Shown: in pieces, positions 17,934-26,351 of the stretch | Layout of the letters: the number at the start of each line of letters is the position of its first letter | Position numbering within the stretch: position 1 is the stretch's first letter | Assembly (NCBI RefSeq): GCF_017161565.1 | Contig: NZ_CP066796.1 | Coordinates: 620,001-684,000 of the forward strand | DNA from: Erwinia amylovora | GTDB lineage: Bacteria; Pseudomonadota; Gammaproteobacteria; Enterobacterales; Enterobacteriaceae | Direction: 5' to 3' | Length of the DNA stretch: 64,000 nt | Made by a program: the position numbers and the translations under genes | Notes under the pieces: model-generated | Seen by the model: the letters and a program-made list of their open reading frames with translations, nothing else | Told to the model about the DNA's origin: nothing | Database searches by the model: none

Positions 17934-18353
17934 ATGACATCGTCACAGCAGCGGGTTGAAAGGTTTTTACAGTATTTCTCCGCCGGGTGTAAAACGCCCA
18001 TACATCTGAAAGACGGGGTGTGCGCCCTGTATAACGAACAAGATGAGGAGGCGGCGGTGCTGGAAGTACCGCAACACAGCGACAGCCTGTTACTACACTG
18101 CCGAATCATTGAGGCTGACCCACAAACTTCAATAACCCTGTATTCGATGCTATTACAGCTGAATTTTGAAATGGCGGCCATGCGCGGCTGTTGGCTGGCG
18201 CTGGATGAACTGCACAACGTGCGTTTATGTTTTCAGCAGTCGCTGGAGCATCTGGATGAAGCAAGTTTTAGCGATATCGTTAGCGGCTTCATCGAACATG
18301 CGGCAGAAGTGCGTGAGTATATAGCGCAATTAGACGAGAGTAGCGCGGCATAA
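17934..18353 (+). CDS. dspF: DspF (DspB/F), chaperone of DspE
   Basis: DspF is the class I type III chaperone that binds the DspE N-terminus and keeps it secretion-competent. I start it at the ATG at 17934, after AAGGAGCGAG. A TTG directly upstream would add one residue. This gives the 139 residues known for E. amylovora. The protein is small and acidic, with the β-rich middle (HLKDGVCALYNEQDEEAAVLEV) and long C-terminal helix (IVSGFIEHAAEVREYIAQL) of the CesT family. It is in the dspE operon, 61 bases after dspE, and ends just before a perfect hairpin. Confidence 0.97.
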   Translation: MTSSQQRVERFLQYFSAGCKTPIHLKDGVCALYNEQDEEAAVLEVPQHSDSLLLHCRIIEADPQTSITLYSMLLQLNFEMAAMRGCWLALDELHNVRLCFQQSLEHLDEASFSDIVSGFIEHAAEVREYIAQLDESSAA

Positions 18354-18356
18354 TCT

Positions 18357-18386
18357 ATTGCGGCTGAACGCTTGTTCAGCCGCAAT
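18357..18386 (+). terminator. Hairpin after dspF
   Basis: A perfect 13-bp stem (ATTGCGGCTGAAC, loop GCTT, GTTCAGCCGCAAT) starts three bases after the dspF stop. No T run follows, so termination may need Rho or the stem may protect the mRNA end. It marks the end of the hrp effector region. Confidence 0.75.
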
Positions 18387-19103
18387 ATATTGGCAGGCCC
18401 GGCAATCAGGTGCCAGTGAACATTTTTTGGCAGCGCTGAATAGCATGAAATCTGATTTTCTGAATCCGGCTCTTTTATGCGCAATTAATTTCTCCGCCCT
18501 TTTCCTTTGTCATCGACAAACAATGAAAAGGAACGACTAACTTGCCTCCTTTTTAATGATATTGACGTTCTTTAGTACTTGTTGAACAACATGATAAAAT
18601 CGGGATGCCCCTCTGCAACCGTATTGCCCTTAATGGCCATGACTCTGTCGTTTCGAACCTACGGGATGCGCTCGTGCAGATAAACATCTGATGCGTGTAG
18701 CCGGGGGAAATAGGGTTCAAGCCACCGCGCGGTGATAAAAATACGGCAGGCCCTTTGCCGCAGATGATTCAGACCACCAGTGCAGCATGTCAAGGCGGGG
18801 TGGCTCACATCACAATATTATTTCCTGATAAAATACTATCAAAAAATGATTCTTCTACAGGTAAATAAAGAATATTAATTAATATATTCTTTAAAAAAAA
18901 GCCACGGTTAGAAAAAACTCAAGACGGATCGCGCACGTTTGTTGGTTTTCCCTGCCTTTTTAGCCTATTTTTAAGTCACTTTTCATCTCTTTTTTCTGAT
19001 TTTAGGGTAAAACCTTTTTTTTATTATTCATAATAAAAAAGATTATGGGATTATTCCTAATGATATGTATAACTACCTGTATTTACAGTAAAGGGATGTT
19101 TGT
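18387..19103. other. Gene-free, AT-rich stretch between dspF and the LysR-like gene
   Basis: No gene could be recognised. Short open pieces near 18600-18700 and 18700-18860 do not match anything I know and lack ribosome sites. From about 18830 the sequence becomes strongly AT-rich and probably contains the promoter of the following regulator. Confidence 0.4.
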
Positions 19104-19904
19104 ATGTTTATATCTAAATCGATGCAGGTTTTTATCACTCTGTATCAGGAAAAAAGTCTGAAAACTGCGGCTGATAAGCTATGTTTGACGGTACCTCCCG
19201 TCTCACGAATGTTAAAACTCACTGAAGGTTGGGTGGGTGAGCAACTCTTCATTATTGAACGAAATAATATAACTCCGACCCCGGCAGCGGATTGTATCTA
19301 TCAGCAGCTTTTACCGCTTTACATGGCGCTGAAAAATATGACAAGAAAACATCCGGAGCAGCAAGAGTTTTTGATTGCTTCTCCCTATATATCAACGTCA
19401 ATATTATCAGATTTGTTGACCATAAGTGAAAGTGCACTGCCGAAATGCTCATCGATAAAATATGCAGAGTGCATCCATCCCGATGACGATATATATATCA
19501 GTCTGCAGCCTGTTGAATGTCCGATGCATTTTGAACCGATAAGAATGGACCTTGTTCTGGAACTTTGCTGTTCTAAAGATGTGGGGGATAAGTGGTTACA
19601 TATGCCAATTTTAGCTGAAAGTGAGACCAAGAAGCTAAAATACTTTCAGCGATCGCTCGCTGAACTTCATGCACGAGGGGGAAGCGGTGTACTGAGGCAG
19701 GTTGATAATCCATCCCATCTTCAGTCCACTTTTAAAAGTGGCGAAGGACTGCTGTTTCGCCTTCCCCCAAAGAATAATATGGTAAAAGATTACCAGTCTC
19801 TTCCTGTTATTTCTCACTGCCCTCTGTTTATTTATGTCAACACATTAAAAAAGGATAAAAGACATAATTGCTTTACTGCTAAGCTTAAGGAGTTATTGCC
19901 ATGA
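19104..19904 (+). CDS. LysR-type transcriptional regulator, divergent
   Basis: The first 60 residues form a LysR-style winged helix (MQVFITLYQEKSLKTAADKL, then PPVSRMLKLTE and LFIIERNNITPT). The remaining 200 residues are a weakly conserved effector-binding region, giving 266 residues against about 300 for a typical member. Base composition is much more AT-rich than in the hrp genes, suggesting separate acquisition. It stands alone between dspF and the type VI remnants, with no divergent target gene beside it. Its targets are unknown. It starts at the ATG at 19104, after AAGGGATG. Confidence 0.75.
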   Translation: MFISKSMQVFITLYQEKSLKTAADKLCLTVPPVSRMLKLTEGWVGEQLFIIERNNITPTPAADCIYQQLLPLYMALKNMTRKHPEQQEFLIASPYISTSILSDLLTISESALPKCSSIKYAECIHPDDDIYISLQPVECPMHFEPIRMDLVLELCCSKDVGDKWLHMPILAESETKKLKYFQRSLAELHARGGSGVLRQVDNPSHLQSTFKSGEGLLFRLPPKNNMVKDYQSLPVISHCPLFIYVNTLKKDKRHNCFTAKLKELLP

Positions 19905-20632
19905 TTCCATTTTACCTACGCTTTAATAAATAGATTAAAACCTTCGTAACCTGTCAGGTAAGCAAGTGAGTTTATATCATTTCTGTTCAGATCCAGAAAT
20001 GAAATTACGGGCGTGGTTGTCTTGTGGAAAAATGATTGGCTATTTATTCTATTGCTTGCTTCTTTATTAGTGAATTTTTTTATTGAAAATGAATGTTTAT
20101 ATTACCTGATTAGGTTATATATTATTTTTGGGCGGCGCTGTGAATTTATATATGACTTGAGGGCAATGGGTGCTTGCTGTCATTGTAAAAACATGTTCGT
20201 GGAAGGTAAATAGGCTTATTCAGGCAACTTCCTGGTTGAACGTTGGTCTATTTTGGTTTGAGGCGGGCCGGGGCGTTATTTGATGCGAATCACTTCTGCA
20301 GGAGCAAATAAGGGGATGATGCTCAGCTGCAACAGGCACTTTCACAGGCAGCGCATCTTGCCAGGCTCGAAACCAAAATCACCGGTGACGGCGAGCGTAA
20401 CTTTAGCTGCAGCCAGGGCTAAGCATCGTTATTCATCTTCTGTCAGCCTGACGAAGCGAGTCAGGTATTTTTTACGGCAGAACCCTATTCTCTGAAGGAG
20501 TACCGGCGAACAACGTGACTCAGCGTCGCCGGACTTCTCCCACCAATGACCACTCAGCGGGAGAGAACAAACCTGAACACGAATATCTCAGGTTCCACCA
20601 TACTGTTTTCTGCATAAAACCCGCTTATCGGC
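19905..20632. other. Degenerate accessory DNA
   Basis: AT-rich sequence (19905-20215) contains a 66-codon reading frame with hydrophobic N-terminus (20013-20213, GTG start) that I do not regard as a proven gene. From about 20310 a coding-like piece reads DAQLQQALSQAAHLARLETK and stops, then continues in another stretch with FIFCQPDEASQVFFTAEPYS up to a TGA near 20517. This looks like the corpse of a longer gene, perhaps from the same type VI locus, but I cannot name it. Confidence 0.4.
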
Positions 20633-20796
20633 ATGATCTTCATTATCACGTTTACCGGGATGACCGACAAGTGGTTCTACAAGCTCATTAGCGAGGGGCA
20701 ATTCCCGAGACCCATTAAGCCGGGAAGCGGCTCCCGCTGGTTCAAAAGCGAAGTGGAACCTGGATGCAGCAGGGTGTTGCACAGTTCCGTATGTGA
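20633..20796 (+). pseudogene. AlpA-like phage regulator/excisionase remnant
   Basis: The reading frame contains GMTDKWFYKLISEGQFPRP and SRWFKSEVE, very close to AlpA-family DNA-binding proteins, which control excision of integrated elements. A one-base loss just after the EVE motif puts the remaining tail (WMQQGVAQFRM then stop at 20794-20796) in another frame. The upstream end also looks eroded. It is a leftover of a mobile element, in line with the ICE remnant further right. Confidence 0.65.
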
Positions 20797-20927
20797 TCCA
20801 CCCTTAGTCAGTTACCGCGATGCCCGCAACTCAACTCACCGACCTGCATCACTCTGCCATTCGCACCCTGTCAGTCTGCCTATGCCGGGACGGCTGACAG
20901 GGTGCCGTCTGGTGGTAAGGAACAACA

Positions 20928-21624
20928 TGATGTATGCCAAATCTTTTATTGCCCGTGCCGCACGCGCACGCCTGGCAATCCCTGTCATTACCGAAGCGGT
21001 ACGCAAGCGCCCGTACAGCGTGGTGTTGCTCGATGAAGTGGAAAAAGCGCATCTTAACGTGATGAACCTGTTCTGTCAGGTGTGCGACCGCGGCTTTATG
21101 CGCGACGGCGAAGGGCGTGAAATCGATTTTCGCAACACGGTTGTTCTGATGACGGCCAAGCCTGGCAGCGACCACATTATGCAACTGCTGGATAAACAAC
21201 CGGAAGCTACCGAGGGCGACCTGCACGAACTGCTGCGACCGATCCTGAGTGACCACTTCCAGCCCGCGCTGCTGGCCCGTTTTCAGACGGTGGTTTATCG
21301 CCCACTGGCGGAAACCGCCATGCGCACTATCGTGCAGATGAAACTGGCCCAGGTGAGCAAACGTCTGCATCGCCACTATGGCCTGAAAACCCATATCGGC
21401 GAGAGCTGGTTGGACGCCCTGACCGCCGCCTGCCTGCTGCCGGACACCGGCGCGCGTAACGTCGACAGCCTGCTCAACCAGCAAATATTGCCGGTGCTGA
21501 GTCAGCAGTTGCTTACTCACATGGCGGCGAAGCAGAAACCGCAGATCCTTCGGCTTGACTGAATGAGGATGATGACATTGTCCTTGCATTTGATGAACCG
21601 GCGACAGAGCCTGTCAGAAGATAA
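20928..21624 (+). pseudogene. ClpV (TssH) C-terminal fragment, type VI secretion ATPase
   Basis: From about 20990 the frame reads EAVRKRPYSVVLLDEVEKAH, containing the second Walker B motif of a ClpB/ClpV AAA+ ATPase. It continues through RGFMRDGEGREIDFRNTVVL and the D2 small domain to LPDTGARNVDSLLNQQILPV, typical of type VI ClpV. The first two thirds of the gene, with the first AAA module, are missing. At about 21555 a frameshift separates the last 20 residues (NEDDDIVLAFDEPATEP, stop 21622-21624). The sequence from 20928 to 20990 (MYAKSFIARAARARLAI) does not belong to ClpV and marks a deletion junction. Confidence 0.85.
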
Positions 21625-21669
21625 AAGCGATGAGTGATCCTGTCATTGCCCTGGCAAAGGACAACATTG

Positions 21670-22039
21670 ATGCAGCAGTCGCTGGGGCTGTTTGCACAGA
21701 AAGCCGGGGCAAAAGTTATCGCCAACCTGGGGGGATGTCGGAGTGCGTGCCCAGCCCGGCACGCTATAAATGAGCGCCGATCAGCAGGTTACGGTCTCCG
21801 GCAGTAAGGATGAAGTGATTATCAGCACGCCGAAAACCCTGACGCTGAACGGCGGCGGCTCCTGGCTGAAGCTCAGCGAAAGCGGTATTGAACAGGGTAC
21901 CAACGGGGACTTCATTACCAAAGCGGCGCGTTATCCGGTGCCGATGTCTGCGGCAAATATGCAGAGTGAGCCGCCTGTTTTCGATAAAACCACACCAGAT
22001 CTTCAGCCATCTGAGACTGATGGGATCATGTCACGCTAA
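21670..22039 (+). pseudogene. VgrG C-terminal fragment (type VI spike), disrupted
   Basis: The pieces MQQSLGLFAQKAGAKVIA, VRAQPGTL and MSADQQVTVSGSKDEVIIST are consecutive parts of the β-helical C-terminal (DUF2345) region of VgrG spike proteins. An extra G in the G run near 21730-21735 shifts the frame, and TAA at 21767-21769 interrupts between GTL and MSADQQ. The gp27/gp5-like core is absent. The remaining tip ends at 22039, 11 bases before the DUF3828 gene, so the effector cassette still sits where a VgrG-linked cassette normally would. Confidence 0.82.
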
Positions 22040-22050
22040 GGAGCTACTTA

Positions 22051-22497
22051 ATGAAAATAATCTCTTTGCTTACAGCTTTTCTTTTTATTACATCGTTGGG
22101 AAGCGTAAATGCGGCTGATGTGAACTGTGCTTCTCCAGAAAAAACAACCTCGGACTTTTATCACTGGTATTTGCAGGAACTTAATCAGAATAAATATCCG
22201 CTGACTTCATCTGCAGCTAACGATAAGGACCGCCTGAAGAAATGGGTGTCTCCTGAGCTGCTTAACAAACTCGGGGGATTACTTTCGGAAAATGATCTGG
22301 ATGCAGAGTATTTCACGGATGCGCAGGATATATTTGATGATTGGGTGAATAACATATCAACTCATCAGGTTGAACAAACTGAACATAAAGCAGAGGTGAA
22401 ATTGCAATTAGGTGCTGGTGAAATTAAGAAAACCTATGATATATCACTGGATGATAATCATGGGTGCTGGAAAATGAATCACGTTGCCTCTGAGTGA
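22051..22497 (+). CDS. Secreted DUF3828-like protein, candidate immunity protein
   Basis: The 148-residue product has a Sec signal (MKIISLLTAFLFITSLGSVNA|AD) and a soluble domain with DFYHWYLQELNQNKYPL, resembling DUF3828-type periplasmic proteins found beside type VI peptidoglycan-degrading effectors. AAGGAGCT precedes the ATG. It lies between the VgrG tip and the large effector, in the same direction. A periplasmic location fits an antidote to a cell-wall enzyme, possibly to the N-terminal amidase-like domain of the next gene. Both the family assignment and the immunity role are inferences. Confidence 0.65.
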   Translation: MKIISLLTAFLFITSLGSVNAADVNCASPEKTTSDFYHWYLQELNQNKYPLTSSAANDKDRLKKWVSPELLNKLGGLLSENDLDAEYFTDAQDIFDDWVNNISTHQVEQTEHKAEVKLQLGAGEIKKTYDISLDDNHGCWKMNHVASE

Positions 22498-22528
22498 TAG
22501 TTAAACAATATAAATTAAGGATGAATTT

Positions 22529-25291
22529 ATGTGGGATGCACAAAAAGCAGTTCAGTATGTGAATGAACATGCAGAATCATCATCCACAGGATATTGTGCC
22601 CGTTATGTTAAGAATGCAATCAACGCAGGAGGAGACATAAGCAGTTGGCCTCCGATAGTATCGGCAAAAGACTATGGTCCAGCACTTGTTGAAAGAGGTT
22701 TTGAGGTAATCACTGCGCCTGGAAGCTTCGTTGCCGGGGATGTTGTTATCATTCAAGGGATCAAAAAATCAGATTTTCCAGTGGGTGAAATAAAAAAGGA
22801 TCATCCTCATGGGCATATGGCCATGTTCAATGGCCAGCAGTGGGTATCTGATTGTAAGCAAAATAATGGCTATTATCCAGGCGGAGATTACCGCAGGGCA
22901 AAACCCTCATTTGTCTTTTATCGGCACAAAGATGTCACTGCGAGGCCATCAGAAAGCAGGGGAGTCCCGGCAGCATCTGGCGGGAAAATTTGTTTTCCCG
23001 CCCGCAAGCAAAACGGAGAGAACTACGCCACGCTGGATGAAATGATGGGGCTTATTGGTCAGGAGCCTCATGGCTCCTGGCTGGCAGGCACCAACAAGAT
23101 GTGGCATGGCGGTATTCATATCACGCAGAAATCAGCCCCGGGTTCAGTGCTTACAGCGGAAACGATGGAGAGCGCGGTTCCGCTGCAGTGTATGGCGGAC
23201 GGTGAAGTGGTGGCCTGGCGCCTGAATAAGGATTATCAGAAGAGTACTTTCCTGGGTCATTCCATTCAGTACACAACAACCTTTGTGCTGGTGAAGTCTG
23301 TCTGTCAGCCAGACCCGAACAACGAGCAAACCTGGCTTGAGTTTTATTCGCTGTATATGGGCCTGGCACCGCTGTCGGCTTTTGAGAAACGCAAGTGCAT
23401 GGTTGCGAAGACAAAAGTTAGAAAACGAAGGGCGGGAAACGGTGAGGCCAGCCAGAGTGCCGGAAACCCTGCTCATGCACCCCAGGTTACTGGCCGCCTT
23501 GAGCAAGGAAGGCGGATCCTTATCCTGAAAGAGGCGACGTTGCTGAATAAACCTGTATCTCCCCAGGCAGGATCAGGGGCGACTGAGGCGCAGCCCTTTG
23601 GGCTGGCACAGGAATTCGATGAAAACGGCAAGTTAAAGGATGAAAAGTTCTGGGTCACCCTGCTGCCGGAACATATGGAAGAGAATGGTGAACACTACGC
23701 CCATTTGCCTGTCTGGATGCAGCAGGCGGTGGCGAAAGGCACCTGTGATGCGGTTGGAAAGCCAGATGCACCACTGAAAATTAACGCCGGTGATGCCATC
23801 GGTTTCCTGGGAGAAGATGTCGCTCCTGCGGGCAAAGCACAAATCAGCGACAGCGCGTTTGCTCATATTGAGGTTCTTTGTGTTGACAGCCGGATGCCGG
23901 CATTCCTCGATAATCCCGGTGGCGTAAAAGCTGGCCGGAAATACATACGCGTTCACCCTGACGCAGTGCTTTATATCCACAGCGGTAACACGTTCACCAG
24001 AACATCATCCTCAGTGAGTAAGGATATGCATATCATTCTGCCCGTGGATAAATGCAACCCGAAAAAAAGTGGGGGTAAGACATATTACCAGGCAGGCCAG
24101 AATTACTGGTTGTGTGAGGACAATGTGGATGTGAAGGAGCAGTACTACCTGAAGGAGCTGGGGTTCACGGCGCTGGTTGAAGAAAGTACGCCGGATATGG
24201 CCGCTTCACTAAAAGAAGGATGGATGAAATCGGCATACCAGTGGCTTGCCGGGCAGGTCAGGCCGGAACGCGGTATTCAGGAACAGCAGATGTCCCGCTT
24301 TTATAAGGGCATGATGGATAAGATGGATTCTGATAAGGACGGGCAGCTTTCGGAAAGGGAGCTTTTCAGCGCACTGCACCATCCTGAGATGGGCGTACGC
24401 GATATCGTCTCGCGGATGGTAGTGAAGCACGAAAGTGAATGGTTTGGCGGCAGCGGCCATCAGAAATGGACGGCGTTTTTCCAGGACTGTGACACCCTGC
24501 GTATCGATATTGCGAAGAAGTGGCTGGACGATATGGAATGGATGAGCCGGGTTGAGCCCTTTACGTCAGGTAAAGCGGTGTGGCATATGCATCCGGTGAT
24601 GTTTTGTTCAGCTATAAATGGGGCGTCGGGCTGTGATATCACTGTTGAACTAGTCGAAAAAATTTTAGGGCATACAAATTCATGGTTTACCGGGAAAAGG
24701 GGGGGTAAGGCTTTCGCCACCCACTTTAAAAATAATTATCCAGGTGTTTTTGAATTTGATAAACAGAGTTTTGTTAGCCAATTTGATGAGCAGTTAATCG
24801 CATATGGCATCACTGGTGCTTATCACAAAGCGCATTTCCTTTCTCAATGTCTGCATGAATCCGCTCATTTTGATACGACTCTAGAGTTTGGAACGGGGCA
24901 TAATTATGATCCTGGTCAGCATAGGGATGCTATTCCAAATGGGAACACAGTCCTGGGTGATGGCCCTCGTTATAAAGGTAGAGGGTTGATTCAATTGACA
25001 TGGAAAAAGAGTTATCAGAAATTTTCTGAGTACTCAGGTGTTGACTGTGTTAATAACACTGAACTCGTGGCCTCTGTAATGAGCAATGCAATAAAGGCTT
25101 CGTGTTGGTTTTGGCGAAACAATGGTGGCGTTCACAAAAAACATAATGCTAAGGGGGATATTAACATTCTCATTGACAATGAGAAAAATAATGTTGAGCT
25201 AGTTACGCTTGCTGTTAATGGTGGGCAGAACGGACTTTCTGAAAGACAGTCATATTTTAATGCGATTAAAAAAACATGGGGATTGAAATAA
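22529..25291 (+). CDS. Multidomain type VI effector: CHAP/NlpC-like amidase, metallopeptidase-like middle, EF-hand, GH19 tip
   Basis: The 920-residue protein appears to attack peptidoglycan. Residues 1-135 look like a CHAP/NlpC-P60 amidase, with likely catalytic Cys23 (GYCARYV) and His96 (HGHMAMF). Residues about 150-430 contain a LytM-like pattern (MWHGGIHITQ, WLEFYSLYMGL) without clear metal-ligand proof. An EF-hand loop, DSDKDGQLSERE, lies near 600. Residues about 693-920 are a GH19 chitinase/lysozyme-like domain with FLSQCLHESAHFD (Glu about 777) and RYKGRGLIQLTW. No signal peptide is present, as expected for type VI cargo. Residues 49-692 are nearly identical to the second cassette, but the GH19 tip is unique. 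The next gene overlaps its stop (TAATG), as for a toxin and its antidote. Confidence 0.82.
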   Translation: MWDAQKAVQYVNEHAESSSTGYCARYVKNAINAGGDISSWPPIVSAKDYGPALVERGFEVITAPGSFVAGDVVIIQGIKKSDFPVGEIKKDHPHGHMAMFNGQQWVSDCKQNNGYYPGGDYRRAKPSFVFYRHKDVTARPSESRGVPAASGGKICFPARKQNGENYATLDEMMGLIGQEPHGSWLAGTNKMWHGGIHITQKSAPGSVLTAETMESAVPLQCMADGEVVAWRLNKDYQKSTFLGHSIQYTTTFVLVKSVCQPDPNNEQTWLEFYSLYMGLAPLSAFEKRKCMVAKTKVRKRRAGNGEASQSAGNPAHAPQVTGRLEQGRRILILKEATLLNKPVSPQAGSGATEAQPFGLAQEFDENGKLKDEKFWVTLLPEHMEENGEHYAHLPVWMQQAVAKGTCDAVGKPDAPLKINAGDAIGFLGEDVAPAGKAQISDSAFAHIEVLCVDSRMPAFLDNPGGVKAGRKYIRVHPDAVLYIHSGNTFTRTSSSVSKDMHIILPVDKCNPKKSGGKTYYQAGQNYWLCEDNVDVKEQYYLKELGFTALVEESTPDMAASLKEGWMKSAYQWLAGQVRPERGIQEQQMSRFYKGMMDKMDSDKDGQLSERELFSALHHPEMGVRDIVSRMVVKHESEWFGGSGHQKWTAFFQDCDTLRIDIAKKWLDDMEWMSRVEPFTSGKAVWHMHPVMFCSAINGASGCDITVELVEKILGHTNSWFTGKRGGKAFATHFKNNYPGVFEFDKQSFVSQFDEQLIAYGITGAYHKAHFLSQCLHESAHFDTTLEFGTGHNYDPGQHRDAIPNGNTVLGDGPRYKGRGLIQLTWKKSYQKFSEYSGVDCVNNTELVASVMSNAIKASCWFWRNNGGVHKKHNAKGDINILIDNEKNNVELVTLAVNGGQNGLSERQSYFNAIKKTWGLK
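22674..24605 (+). repeat. Direct repeat copy A of the effector delivery module (1.93 kb)
   Basis: Bases 22674-24605 match 26659-28590 at a constant offset of 3985 with no net length change. Differences are scattered single bases plus a short divergent patch near 24062-24080. By eye identity is well above 95 percent. The match ends sharply on both sides: before it lies the amidase start, after it the GH19 tip. Confidence 0.95.
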
Positions 25292-26007
25292 TGGCGATTA
25301 GAGTATCACTGTTCTTGATTGCGCCAGGTTTGATTTTTTTATGTTCGAATAGCTACGCTGAATCGTGTGGGCAAAAATCATGCGGAGGTTTGCCATTGCC
25401 TGCTTCAGCACGACAGTTCATTTCAAACGGATATTCAAAAGTTAACATTAACTTCATTAAAAATAGTAAATATCTATTTTTAAGCAGTGAAAATGGTGTT
25501 AACAAGTGTTCTGTAATATTCAAAATTAAAAGGGGTAAAATTGAAAGTGAACCTTTTATGGGGCAAAATGGGAAGTTGTGTAATTTATCAGAAGCAAAAG
25601 ACGGTGTGGTGAGTTTAAGACGAGATCAAGGAGTGTGGTATAATGATGTATATAAAGTTGAATCCGGGAAACCTTGGGTGTTGCTTTTTACAGATTCTTG
25701 TACTGATTGTCAGCAAGTAAAAAGAACATATTTCATAAACGGTATTGAAGTTCGCAACGAGTTGTTATCAGCAGGTGATGATTTTTCATCGAGGAAGATA
25801 TTGAGTGGTGTTATTTCAACTAAAAAGGCCTTCTTGTATTCCCAACCAGATGATCAGAAAAAAACCAAAGCATATTTAATTGAAGGCGATGTATTCACAT
25901 TGGCAGACATGTCAGATGATGGGGCTTTTTATCAAATTGTTTATAAATCCTCAACAGGCAAAGATATGTTGTATTGGATGAAATCTGATGACTTTGATTT
26001 AAAATAG
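25291..26007 (+). CDS. Secreted candidate immunity protein with SH3-like C-terminus
   Basis: I start this gene at the ATG at 25291, whose A is the last base of the effector stop (TAATG). An in-frame ATG at 25276 would overlap the effector further and spoil the signal peptide. The 238 residues begin with a Sec signal (MAIRVSLFLIAPGLIFLCSNSYA|ES) and end in a domain (KAYLIEGDVFTLADMSDDG, then YWMKSDDF) that resembles bacterial SH3-like folds. The related gene at 29290 ends in the same way. Tight coupling to the effector and the periplasmic destination suggest it protects against the GH19 tip. No known family could be named. Confidence 0.7.
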   Translation: MAIRVSLFLIAPGLIFLCSNSYAESCGQKSCGGLPLPASARQFISNGYSKVNINFIKNSKYLFLSSENGVNKCSVIFKIKRGKIESEPFMGQNGKLCNLSEAKDGVVSLRRDQGVWYNDVYKVESGKPWVLLFTDSCTDCQQVKRTYFINGIEVRNELLSAGDDFSSRKILSGVISTKKAFLYSQPDDQKKTKAYLIEGDVFTLADMSDDGAFYQIVYKSSTGKDMLYWMKSDDFDLK

Positions 26008-26085
26008 GATCCATTTAACATCAAACGAACTAAATTTAATCAATTTGCAATAATTAATTCAGCTATGATTTTAAAGTACTAAACC

Positions 26086-26349
26086 ATGCAAGGAATTATT
26101 CGAATCGGCGATAAAACCACCCACGGTGGTGCAGTCCAATCAGGTTCATCTGCCATGATCTTTGGTGGCATTGGTGTTGCCCGTAAAGGCGACAAAGTGT
26201 CCTGCCCACAACAAGGGCATGGGCCAACCACTATCACAGAAGGTCATCCGGACTACCTGGATAATGGGATCCCGGTGGCGTTTCACGGTCATAAATGCGC
26301 CTGCGGCTGCACGCTGCTCAGTTCTCTACCCGACGCGCTGGAGGGTTGA
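26086..26349 (+). CDS. PAAR-domain protein (type VI spike tip)
   Basis: The 87-residue protein is a complete PAAR domain: GIIRIGDKTTHGGAVQSGSS, then IARKGD-like VARKGDKVSCP, and the His/Cys pattern FHGHKCACGCTL that binds zinc. PAAR proteins sharpen the VgrG spike and dock effectors. It opens the second cassette, and its start codon region recurs at 30762, where the gene is cut short. The next gene begins two bases after its stop. Confidence 0.93.
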   Translation: MQGIIRIGDKTTHGGAVQSGSSAMIFGGIGVARKGDKVSCPQQGHGPTTITEGHPDYLDNGIPVAFHGHKCACGCTLLSSLPDALEG

Positions 26350-26351
26350 TC

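Noticed and set aside
20013..20213. 66-codon plus-strand reading frame with hydrophobic N-terminus (GTG start)
   Set aside because: It has no ribosome site and no recognisable motif and lies in AT-rich decayed DNA, so I left it as part of the unassigned stretch.
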